64,000 bases of DNA from JAUIET01 sp045105115 (GTDB lineage: Bacteria; Pseudomonadota; Gammaproteobacteria; Pseudomonadales; JAUIET01). Position numbers and translations under genes: made by a program. The first letter of the stretch is position 1. Every line of letters starts with the position of its first letter. Below are positions 35,624-43,080 of the stretch, piece after piece. The notes beneath the pieces are model-generated. The model was not told the origin of the DNA. It worked only from the letters and a program-made list of their open reading frames with translations, and did not search any database. Location of the stretch: NCBI GenBank assembly GCA_045105115.1, contig JBGCDE010000003.1, positions 1 through 64,000 of the forward strand, given 5' to 3'.

Positions 35624-36853
35624 ATGGATACTGGAACAATTATCACGGGTGTCGGCATGTTTACCGCCGTCGTTATGACCTTGGTGCTGGTCATTCTTGC
35701 GGCCAGGTCGCAGTTTGTAAGTTCGGGCAACGTGACTATTGAGATTAATGAAGACCCCGAGCGGGCGATTACGGTGCCGGCTGGCGGTAAATTGCTGACG
35801 ACTCTGGCCGACAAGGGCATTTTCCTGTCATCGGCTTGTGGGGGTGGCGGTACCTGTGCTCAATGCAAATGTCAGGTCGTGGACGGTGGTGGTTCAATGC
35901 TGCCTACCGAGGAGGGACATTTTACCCGCAGGGAAGCCAATGATGACTGGCGCCTGAGCTGTCAGGTGGCGGTCAAGCAAGACATGAAGATTCAAATTGA
36001 TCCGGAGTTTTTCGGGGTCAAGAGTTGGGAAACGACGGTTGTTTCAAACGACAACGTGGCTACATTCATTAAAGAACTGGTGCTGGCTATTCCCGAAGGT
36101 GAAAGCGTTGACTTCCGTGCAGGTGGTTACGTGCAATTGGAAGCGCCACCCCATACAGTTGACTATAAAACCTTCGATATTCCCGAGGAATATCGCGGCG
36201 ATTGGGACCGGTTTAAAGTTTTCGAAAATATTTCTACGGTGAAAGAAACCGTTATTCGCGCCTACTCAATGGCAAACTATCCCGAAGAGAAGGGCATTAT
36301 CAAGTTCAATATTCGAATAGCGTCACCACCGCCGGGCAGTGAAGGCATTCCACCCGGTGAGATGTCGTCATGGGTATTCGACTTGAAGCCAGGTGATAAA
36401 GTAAAAGTGTTCGGACCTTTTGGTGAGTTCTTTGCGAAGGACACGCAAGCGGAGATGATCTTTATTGGTGGCGGTGCTGGCATGGCGCCACTGCGGTCGC
36501 ATATTTTTGATCAGTTAAAACGCTTGAACGCCACACGTAAGATCTCTTACTGGTATGGTGCCCGAAGCTTGCGTGAAATGTTCTATGTTGAAGACTTCGA
36601 TTCACTTGATGAGCAGTTCGATAACTTTAAATGGCATGTCGCACTGTCTGATCCAATGCCTGAAGACAATTGGGACGGGTACACTGGGTTTATCCATCAA
36701 GTAGTGCTGGATAACTATTTGAAGAACCACCCGGCGCCGGAAGACTGCGAGTACTATCTGTGCGGTCCACCGATGATGAATAAAGCCGTGTTGAGCATGC
36801 TCGATGAGCTTGGCGTTGAAAAAGAAAACATACTGCTTGATGAATTTGGCTAG
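35624..36853 (+). CDS. nqrF: Na+-translocating NADH:quinone reductase subunit F
   Basis: 409 residues; ATG at 35624 (a TTG one codon earlier is less likely). One N-terminal membrane helix, then a plant-type [2Fe-2S] ferredoxin domain with SACGGGGTCAQCKCQVV. The FAD domain follows (RAYSMANYPEE, where RxYS binds flavin), then the NADH domain (FIGGGAGMAPLRSHIF; CGPPMMNKAVLSML) and the terminal DEFG. It is the entry point for electrons from NADH. The apbE start lies inside its last codons. Confidence 0.97.
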   Translation: MDTGTIITGVGMFTAVVMTLVLVILAARSQFVSSGNVTIEINEDPERAITVPAGGKLLTTLADKGIFLSSACGGGGTCAQCKCQVVDGGGSMLPTEEGHFTRREANDDWRLSCQVAVKQDMKIQIDPEFFGVKSWETTVVSNDNVATFIKELVLAIPEGESVDFRAGGYVQLEAPPHTVDYKTFDIPEEYRGDWDRFKVFENISTVKETVIRAYSMANYPEEKGIIKFNIRIASPPPGSEGIPPGEMSSWVFDLKPGDKVKVFGPFGEFFAKDTQAEMIFIGGGAGMAPLRSHIFDQLKRLNATRKISYWYGARSLREMFYVEDFDSLDEQFDNFKWHVALSDPMPEDNWDGYTGFIHQVVLDNYLKNHPAPEDCEYYLCGPPMMNKAVLSMLDELGVEKENILLDEFG

Positions 36854-37904
36854 CCAGGTGTTAAAAGCAGTATTCGAAAAGCCAGAACATTGCGTTCTGG
36901 CTTTTTTAATTTTGATTGCATTACAGGCTTGCGGCAACGAGCAACCGTATCAGGTGTTCAGTGGGCGAATCATGGGTACAACATGGTCCGTACAGCTAGC
37001 AGAAGCCATCAAAACAACTGAGCAACAGCAGGCGGTCGACAAGATTGCGCAATTACTTGCTGACGTTGACCAGAGTATGTCGACGTATAAGCAGGATTCT
37101 GAGCTGAGTCGAATCAATGCTGCTGGGCTAGGCAGTTATCCCTTATCAGCGCCATTGTTTTCGGTGCTTCAACTTGCCAAAAACATCAACCAACGCAGCG
37201 ACGGTGCGTTTGACGTGACAATTGGACCTCTGGTGAATCTGTGGGGGTTTGGGAGTGGCGCCGCACCTGCCGCTGTTCCGGAGCAGTCAAGGATTGATGC
37301 CTTGCTTGCAAACACCGGTATGCAAGGCCTTGAGCTTGACGCGACAGCGCGTCACTTATTGGTCAAGCAAAGCGTGCAGATGGATCTATCGGCCATCGCG
37401 AAAGGTTACGCAGTTGATAGAGTGGCACTGGGTTTAATAAAGGCGGGTCTGCGGAATTTTCTAGTTGAAGTGGGTGGTGAGCTGCGAGCCAGTGGTGTGA
37501 ACAAGAATGGCAATCATTGGGTGATTGGTATAGAGACGCCAGTGCAGAGCCGCAGACAGGCCTACAGTGGCGTTATGTTGAAGCATAAGTCGATTGCCAC
37601 TTCAGGTGATTACCGCAATTTTTTTGAAGTGGAGGGCAAGCGCTATTCACACACGCTTGACCCTCGCAGCGGTTATCCTGTCGCGCATACACTGGCGTCA
37701 GTGAGTGTTATAGCCGACAGCGCGGCTGCGGCCGATGCTTGGGCAACTGCCCTAAATGTGCTTGGGCCGGAACAAGGTATGAAGCGTGCCGAACAAGAAC
37801 AGCTGGCGGCTTTTTTTATTGTGCGTGACGGCGAGTCATTTGTGGCCCGCGAAAGCAGCGCGTATAAGGCGTATACTGAAGACTTAGCAGGAGATGCGAA
37901 ATGA
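36840..37904 (+). CDS. apbE: FAD:protein FMN transferase ApbE
   Basis: 354 residues from the ATG at 36840, overlapping the end of nqrF by 14 nt. A lipoprotein-type signal (LAFLILIALQAC) precedes the conserved MGTTWSV. The substrate/FAD region includes TIGPLVNLWGFG and KGYAVDRVALGL, and the Mg/FAD-binding HTLDPRSGYP and DAWATALNV are present. It covalently attaches FMN to Thr in NqrB and NqrC, which fits its place in the operon. Unusually, a strong intrinsic terminator structure lies within the codons for the signal peptide (36877-36907), between the start and the lipobox. Confidence 0.94.
   Translation: MNLASQVLKAVFEKPEHCVLAFLILIALQACGNEQPYQVFSGRIMGTTWSVQLAEAIKTTEQQQAVDKIAQLLADVDQSMSTYKQDSELSRINAAGLGSYPLSAPLFSVLQLAKNINQRSDGAFDVTIGPLVNLWGFGSGAAPAAVPEQSRIDALLANTGMQGLELDATARHLLVKQSVQMDLSAIAKGYAVDRVALGLIKAGLRNFLVEVGGELRASGVNKNGNHWVIGIETPVQSRRQAYSGVMLKHKSIATSGDYRNFFEVEGKRYSHTLDPRSGYPVAHTLASVSVIADSAAAADAWATALNVLGPEQGMKRAEQEQLAAFFIVRDGESFVARESSAYKAYTEDLAGDAK
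36877..36907 (+). terminator. Intrinsic terminator-like hairpin inside the apbE signal-peptide coding region
   Basis: AAAAGCCAGAAC, an ATTGC loop, and GTTCTGGCTTTTTT form a perfect 12-bp stem followed by a T-run; the GC-rich core is GCCAGAAC/GTTCTGGC. It begins 24 nt after the nqrF stop. It matches a classic intrinsic terminator yet encodes part of the ApbE leader. It could attenuate transcription into apbE-nqrM when leader translation is slow. Confidence 0.75.
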
Positions 37905-38152
37905 TGACCGCTTTGATTACTTTACTGGTGATGCTGACCGTAGTGGCAGCAATGGCCATCGGCGTTATTATGGGCCGCAAGCCTATTAGCGGATCTTGCG
38001 GTGGTATTGCCGCACTCGGTCTCGACACCGAGTGCGAAATTTGTGGCGGCGACCCTTCTATGTGCGATGTTGAAATTGCAAAGACGGAGGATAGGGCCGA
38101 CGAGAAATCAGGCGCGCAGTTTTATGATGCGTCCACGCAAAGCAAAGACTGA
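37901..38152 (+). CDS. nqrM: Na+-NQR maturation protein NqrM
   Basis: 83 residues, ATGA overlap with apbE. One N-terminal membrane helix, then a Cys-rich segment: SGSCGGIAALG, CEICGGDPSMC. These four cysteines are the hallmark of the DUF539/NqrM family, proposed to deliver iron for the NqrD/E centre. Encoded last in the nqr-apbE unit, as in Vibrio and Pseudomonas. Confidence 0.95.
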   Translation: MMTALITLLVMLTVVAAMAIGVIMGRKPISGSCGGIAALGLDTECEICGGDPSMCDVEIAKTEDRADEKSGAQFYDASTQSKD

Positions 38153-38173
38153 CAGCGAGTTCGTGCCAGCAAA

Positions 38174-38467
38174 TTAGTTAGCATTCGGTACGTGTTTGAT
38201 CACCGAATGAATGACATGCCCGTGTTCAAAATAGACGATAAAACCCGGATACTCCCAGCGTGAAATCGGTGGCTGTCCGCGTTCGGCATAGCGTTGGACC
38301 GGTTCGCCATATTGTTTTTCTACCAGCAATTTGCTCTGCCCGCGTTTTGGTTTACTGATGTCGCTGAGCTCTTTGTGCTGCGTTCCCACCGGAATCTTTA
38401 TTTGTTCTGCTGTCACAGAAACTGCGAAAAGCAGCGACACTAGCAATGACAAAAAACTTGTTCGCAT
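38174..38467 (-). CDS. Small secreted protein of unknown function
   Basis: 97 residues from the ATG at 38467; an ATG seven codons upstream gives a less typical leader. A signal peptide ends near SVTAEQ. The mature ~75 residues include LLVEKQYGEPVQRYAERGQP and a terminal SRWEYPGFIVYFEHGHVIHS. Similar short periplasmic proteins occur next to nqr/lol genes in Pseudomonas-like genomes. No enzymatic motif; function unknown. The PilZ gene lies 25 nt upstream on the same strand. Confidence 0.7.
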   Translation of the reverse strand: MRTSFLSLLVSLLFAVSVTAEQIKIPVGTQHKELSDISKPKRGQSKLLVEKQYGEPVQRYAERGQPPISRWEYPGFIVYFEHGHVIHSVIKHVPNAN

Positions 38468-38492
38468 TAAATCAATCCGTAAAGGCATAGTA

Positions 38493-39056
38493 TCAGGCCT
38501 TTAGTAAGCGACGTTGCTTGGCCTGCTCGCGCAATACATGTCCGGCAAGTTGGTCGCGGTCGCTCTCATCTCGCCAACCAAACTCTGAATTGATTTGCCA
38601 ATGCTCGCCTTTGTTATCAGCGCTTGGGTCGCATGCCAACACTTCGGCAAAACAGTGGAATACAAGCGGTTCGCTCTTTAGCACAACGCGTACGGCAATC
38701 CATTGCCCGACTTTAAGCTGCTCAGAGGACAAAAACTGCATGCCAGCTTCGCTTAGAATAATGTCTTGCAGAAGTTTGTCGTCACTCTGTTGGGAACCGA
38801 TTACTGATCTGGCGATCAGATCTATCTTTTGACTTTGAATTCGAAGGTAACTTGCCAATTCCGAATCGCGCTCGGCCAGTGCATGCAGCTGGGCTGCACT
38901 CTCACTGTCGAGGCGTTGTAATTCGCTAGCAAGCTCGCAGTCGTCATTAGTGTTGAAGTGAGCCGATGCGCTGCCGCTTAATTGCGCATGTTTGATACGC
39001 CGGTAGTCCACCCACGCGGTGTCGTTAATTCTGAAAAATTGCCGCTGTTCGTCCAT
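38493..39056 (-). CDS. PilZ-domain protein
   Basis: 187 residues from the ATG at 39056 (MDEQRQFFRINDTAW). The N-terminal RQFFRI and the beta-rich C-terminal half (VGQWIAVRVVL ... FHCFAEVLACDPS) resemble PilZ-type c-di-GMP-binding proteins, with a helical linker between about residues 45 and 110. The second part of the PilZ signature ((D/N)xSxxG) is not clearly present, so c-di-GMP binding is uncertain. Divergent from lolC with a 102-nt gap; a PilZ gene occupies the same place in Pseudomonas. Confidence 0.65.
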   Translation of the reverse strand: MDEQRQFFRINDTAWVDYRRIKHAQLSGSASAHFNTNDDCELASELQRLDSESAAQLHALAERDSELASYLRIQSQKIDLIARSVIGSQQSDDKLLQDIILSEAGMQFLSSEQLKVGQWIAVRVVLKSEPLVFHCFAEVLACDPSADNKGEHWQINSEFGWRDESDRDQLAGHVLREQAKQRRLLKA

Positions 39057-39158
39057 AGCTCTTATTGTAGAGCGCACAGAGCGACATTTACTGGTAGATT
39101 CTGGCACTTTCACCAAATAGACGTCTGCCACTCAGCGCTGCTGTGGTTAAATAGCGGC

Positions 39159-40406
39159 ATGTTCCGTCCATTATCCGTCTATATCGGCGCACGTTACACG
39201 CGTGCACGTCGTCGCAACCAGTTTGTGTCGTTTATCTCGATGCTGTCTCTGCTGGGCTTAACCTTGGGCGTGGCCGTATTGATTGTGGTTATCTCGGTGA
39301 TGAATGGTTTTGAAGCAGAAATCAGAAATCGCACGCTCAGCGCCATTCCCCATCTAACCGTTGAACAAGCATCGGGCCTTGATATTGCTGCGATTCAAAG
39401 CCTCAGAGAGCAGCTTTCAACAGACCCTGAAGTCATCGGCGTTGCACCTTATGTGGCCGGCAAGGCAATGCTGGGTGTGTCGGGTTTAGTGCGTGGTGTG
39501 CAGGTAACTGGCGTAGACCCTGATCAGGAAGCAGCCGTGGCAGATTTACAATATCAAATGGTTGGTGGCGCATTGAGCGAGTTGCGCAGTGGCGAGTTCG
39601 GCGTGCTGATCGGCTCAGTCACGGCCAATCATCTTGGTCTTTCCTTGGGCGACAAGTTGTCACTGACATTGCCACAGATCGCCGTAACGCCGCTGGGCAT
39701 ATTTCCCAGAGTAAAACAGTTTTCAGTGGTAGGCGTATTTGATGTTGGCGCAGAGATTGATTCGAGCACGATCTTTATTCACATTAATGATGCCAGCAAG
39801 TTGTACCAGAAGGGCAGCAATGTGGATGGGCTGCGGGTTAAGTTAAATGAGCTGTTTCGGGCCCCAAATCTCAGGCAACATTGGCAGGTGCAGCTTGGTG
39901 ATGAATTTGATGTACGTGATTGGAGCCAGTCACAAGGCGGCTTGTTTCAAGCCATTGCGATGGAGAAGCGGGTGATGGGTTTGTTGCTGATGATTGTGGT
40001 GGTGGTGGCTGCATTTAATATTGTGTCGATAGTAGTGATGATGGTTGCAGACAAGCGCGCCGCAATAGCGGTTCTGCGAACCATGGGTATGCGCGCGAGG
40101 TCGGTTGTTGCTATTTTTCTTACCCAGGGTAGCTTAATTGGCTTGCTGGGCGTGACCGCCGGAACTGTAATTGGGGTACTCATTGCCCTCAATGTGAGTG
40201 ATATTGTGGCCGCTATTGAAAGCGCTTTCAGCCAGCAATTATTTGACCCCTCTGTTTTTCAAATCGTCCACATGCCTTCTTTGGTCAGGCTAAGTGATGT
40301 GTTGTTGATTAGCGGCGCGTCATTCGCATTGAGTGTGCTGGCAGCGCTTTATCCAGCGTGGAAAGCTTCAAGTATAGAAGCCGCTGAGGTTTTACGTTAT
40401 GAATGA
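39159..40406 (+). CDS. lolC: Lipoprotein-releasing ABC transporter permease LolC/LolE (first copy)
   Basis: 415 residues from the ATG at 39159; the frame is open further upstream but that region encodes the divergent gene's leader. Four membrane helices: one N-terminal (FISMLSLLGLTLGVAVLIVV) and three C-terminal, with a large periplasmic loop between. EKRVMGLLLMIVVVVAAFNIVS and DKRAAIAVLRTMGM are family hallmarks. With LolD it extracts lipoproteins from the inner membrane for transfer to LolA. Overlaps lolD by 8 nt. Confidence 0.93.
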   Translation: MFRPLSVYIGARYTRARRRNQFVSFISMLSLLGLTLGVAVLIVVISVMNGFEAEIRNRTLSAIPHLTVEQASGLDIAAIQSLREQLSTDPEVIGVAPYVAGKAMLGVSGLVRGVQVTGVDPDQEAAVADLQYQMVGGALSELRSGEFGVLIGSVTANHLGLSLGDKLSLTLPQIAVTPLGIFPRVKQFSVVGVFDVGAEIDSSTIFIHINDASKLYQKGSNVDGLRVKLNELFRAPNLRQHWQVQLGDEFDVRDWSQSQGGLFQAIAMEKRVMGLLLMIVVVVAAFNIVSIVVMMVADKRAAIAVLRTMGMRARSVVAIFLTQGSLIGLLGVTAGTVIGVLIALNVSDIVAAIESAFSQQLFDPSVFQIVHMPSLVRLSDVLLISGASFALSVLAALYPAWKASSIEAAEVLRYE

Positions 40407-41112
40407 ATTGGATATAGATGGCAGCGCGGAGCAGAGCAGCTCGATTATTTTGCAGTGCCGTGGCCTGAATAAAACCTATACCCAGATAGGTGAAGACCTG
40501 CACGTACTTAGAGACATTAATTTCACGCTGGCAAAAGGTGAACGAATTGCCATTGTCGGCGCTTCAGGCTCAGGAAAAACAACCTTGCTGAATATGTTGG
40601 GTGGTTTGGACTTGCCCAGCTCAGGACAAGTGTTGGTGAACAACACTGATATCACTAGCCTGAGCGAAAACCAGCGTGGTGCAATACGCAACGAATTTTT
40701 GGGCTTTGTCTATCAGTTCCATCATTTGTTGGGCGAGTTTACGGCACTGGAGAACGTTTCCATGCCACTGCTTATGCGTAAAACGCCGCTTAAGACAGTG
40801 CGTCAGGCAGCCGAAGAACTATTGGAAGCCGTTGGGCTGCGCGAGCGCATGGGGCACAAGCCATCAGAGCTGTCGGGCGGCGAGCGCCAACGAGTGGCAA
40901 TTGCCAGAGCGTTGGTAACAAAACCGGCCTGCGTATTGATGGATGAGCCTACGGGTAATCTTGATGAAAACACTGGGCAACGCATTCAGGCTTTGATGCG
41001 AAATCTCAATGAAGTATCGCAGTCGAGTTTTGTAACGGTAACCCATGACCACAGTTTGGCAAAAACTATGGATCGTGTTTTGACCCTGGTCGATGGGCAG
41101 CTCAAGGAATGA
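40399..41112 (+). CDS. lolD: Lipoprotein-releasing system ATP-binding protein LolD
   Basis: 237 residues, an ABC ATPase of the MacB/LolD type. Walker A is GASGSGKTTLLNMLGGLD, the Q-loop region is GFVYQFHHLLGEFTALENV, the ABC signature is LSGGERQRVAIARALV, Walker B is ACVLMDEPTGNLD, and the H-loop is VTVTHDH. The FHHLL segment matches LolD. It sits between the two permease genes and overlaps both. Confidence 0.96.
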   Translation: MNELDIDGSAEQSSSIILQCRGLNKTYTQIGEDLHVLRDINFTLAKGERIAIVGASGSGKTTLLNMLGGLDLPSSGQVLVNNTDITSLSENQRGAIRNEFLGFVYQFHHLLGEFTALENVSMPLLMRKTPLKTVRQAAEELLEAVGLRERMGHKPSELSGGERQRVAIARALVTKPACVLMDEPTGNLDENTGQRIQALMRNLNEVSQSSFVTVTHDHSLAKTMDRVLTLVDGQLKE

Positions 41113-42350
41113 TGCACTCTCTCCCAGTTTTTGTTGGTTTACGCTACGCGTCTGCAAAGCGTGGCGGCATGCTGGTTGCTTTTCTATCGCGTATTTCTGT
41201 GGCCGGCCTGGTGCTGGGCGTTGCGATGCTGGTGACTGTTCTGTCGGTCATGAACGGATTTGAAAAAGAACTACAAACTCGAATACTGAACCTTGTACCT
41301 CACACTATGGTGGTTTCAAGTGAGCCCATCCGTGAATGGCAAACTTTGCGCGAGGTAATCGCCCAACACCCTGATATTGTGAACACCGCGCCGTTTATTA
41401 GTCTGGACGCCTTGCTGAGTGCTGGCCGGCACGTTGAAGCGGTTAAAGTGCACAGTGTGGACCCGGAACTGGAGCGCTCGCTCACATCAATTGACAGTTA
41501 TGTGGTGGAAGGTGAGTTTCTAACACTTGGCAGCAACGATAAAACGATGGCGCTTAGTACTGAAATCGCGGCGCGCCTGGATGTAGGTTTGGGCGACAAA
41601 GTTCGCCTGATTGTGCCGTCGACTGATGGTGTAAACGGCAATGCGCGACCCTCTGTGGCCAGTTTCACACTCGCGGCTTTATTCCATACAGGCACTACAA
41701 TCGATCAGGAGTTAGTGATCATTCCCTTGGCGGCTGGACAGAAGTTGCTTCGCGTAGGCGATGCTGTGCAAGGCGTGCGTGCACAAACCAGCGATGTATT
41801 CAAAAGCCGTGAGATCAGCTGGGATATTATTCAGCAGCTTCCGCCGGGTTACTACGCAAGAGACTGGCGACAATTGCATGGCAATTTATTTCAGGCTATT
41901 CAAATGTCGCGGCGGCTGGTGACGTTGATGATTTTCATGGTGATCGCGGTGGCACTGTTCAACGTAGTCTCATCACTGGTGATGGTGGTGACCGACAAGC
42001 GTGAAGATATTGCCATATTAAAAACCATGGGGGCCGGTACCGGTGACATCCTCAAGATTTTCTTGATACACGGTGTCATTATCGCCGTAGTGGGTACTGG
42101 TTTTGGTGTGCTGCTGGGCTGTTTGCTCAGTATCAGCTTGCCAGATTTAGTCGCCGCTCTAGAATCACTGTTGGGTTTCCAATTCCTTAAAACATCGGTG
42201 TACCCGGTAGACTACATACCCTCGGATTTGCGAATCAGTGATGTAACTGTTATTGCTGGAAGTGCGGTTGCAATGAGTGTGTTGGCAACTGTGTATCCGG
42301 CGTATCGCGCGAGTAAGATACAGCCTGCCAATGCCTTGCGTTGGCACTAG
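41109..42350 (+). CDS. lolE: Lipoprotein-releasing ABC transporter permease LolC/LolE (second copy)
   Basis: 413 residues, starting within the lolD stop (ATGATG). Same layout as the first permease: N-terminal helix (VAGLVLGVAMLVTVLSVMNG), long periplasmic domain, three C-terminal helices with ALFNVVSSLVMVVTDKRED and AILKTMGAGTGDI. Two distinct permeases flanking LolD indicate a LolCDE rather than LolDF system. Which copy is LolC and which LolE follows gene order by convention. Confidence 0.93.
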   Translation: MMHSLPVFVGLRYASAKRGGMLVAFLSRISVAGLVLGVAMLVTVLSVMNGFEKELQTRILNLVPHTMVVSSEPIREWQTLREVIAQHPDIVNTAPFISLDALLSAGRHVEAVKVHSVDPELERSLTSIDSYVVEGEFLTLGSNDKTMALSTEIAARLDVGLGDKVRLIVPSTDGVNGNARPSVASFTLAALFHTGTTIDQELVIIPLAAGQKLLRVGDAVQGVRAQTSDVFKSREISWDIIQQLPPGYYARDWRQLHGNLFQAIQMSRRLVTLMIFMVIAVALFNVVSSLVMVVTDKREDIAILKTMGAGTGDILKIFLIHGVIIAVVGTGFGVLLGCLLSISLPDLVAALESLLGFQFLKTSVYPVDYIPSDLRISDVTVIAGSAVAMSVLATVYPAYRASKIQPANALRWH

Positions 42351-42383
42351 CCAGCTATATTTGTCGGCGCTGTGCTAGTTTTT
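42346..42383 (+). terminator. Intrinsic terminator after lolCDE
   Basis: ACTAGCCAGC (42346-42355) pairs with GCTGTGCTAGT (42369-42379) with one bulge, followed by TTTTT. It overlaps the lolE stop codon and lies in the 24-nt gap before the convergent DUF2062 gene. Confidence 0.55.
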
Positions 42384-42929
42384 GGTCAGTTCTGTTCGAC
42401 GCTGTTGCCGGCGTAGTTTTCGCCTTCGCTTACGTTCTTGCCAGCGACTGAGCACTTGCCAGCGCCATACTCGCCAAACAATCGCATGGGCCAGTAATCC
42501 AGACATTACACCGCACACCGCACAACCCAGCAGCATGGGTAGCCAAATGTCAGCAAGCTGGCTTGATATTGCACTCAGACCACCGTCAAAACTGATCGCA
42601 ACCGGATCAATATTCAGTAAGGCGGTACCCACGCGATAAGCCGCATAGAACATTGGCGCGAATGTGATGGGGTTGGTCATCCACACCAGTCCAACTGCAA
42701 TTGGCAAATTAGCGTGGAAGCGCAGAGCGCAAACGCCAGCTACCAGCATTTGCATAGGAATCGGCATGAATGCAACAATGAAACCGATCAGAAACGCTCT
42801 TGAGACGGACTGTCGATTAACGTGCCAGCAATTCGGGTCTTCCAGGCTGCGGCCCAGCCAGCGCAAATGCCTGGTCTGCTTCAGTGTTTCTGGGTCGGGC
42901 GCGTGGCGCTTAAAAAATCTTCGCGGCAT
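42375..42929 (-). CDS. DUF2062 family membrane protein
   Basis: 184 residues. The family pattern is clear: a basic N-terminus, SVSRAFLIGFIVAFMPIPMQM, LPIAVGLVWMTNPITFAPMFYAAYRVG, then a further hydrophobic helix and a very basic tail (RKRRRKLRRQQRR). Three membrane segments. DUF2062 proteins are inner-membrane proteins of unknown function; in Pseudomonas a member also lies between lolCDE and comEC. It is divergent from comEC. Confidence 0.88.
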   Translation of the reverse strand: MPRRFFKRHAPDPETLKQTRHLRWLGRSLEDPNCWHVNRQSVSRAFLIGFIVAFMPIPMQMLVAGVCALRFHANLPIAVGLVWMTNPITFAPMFYAAYRVGTALLNIDPVAISFDGGLSAISSQLADIWLPMLLGCAVCGVMSGLLAHAIVWRVWRWQVLSRWQERKRRRKLRRQQRRTELTKN

Positions 42930-43080
42930 GATCAATAGTAGTCGGTCGAACGGCAGCGAACTCCATTCGCCACTGAATTAAGTCTAGCACACGGCATCTC
43001 ATCATCTCTTTGCATGCGCCGCACTTGAGCGTACTATCTGCAGTCTTATTCACGCAAACCAACACCAGGGAAGGTGGTAA

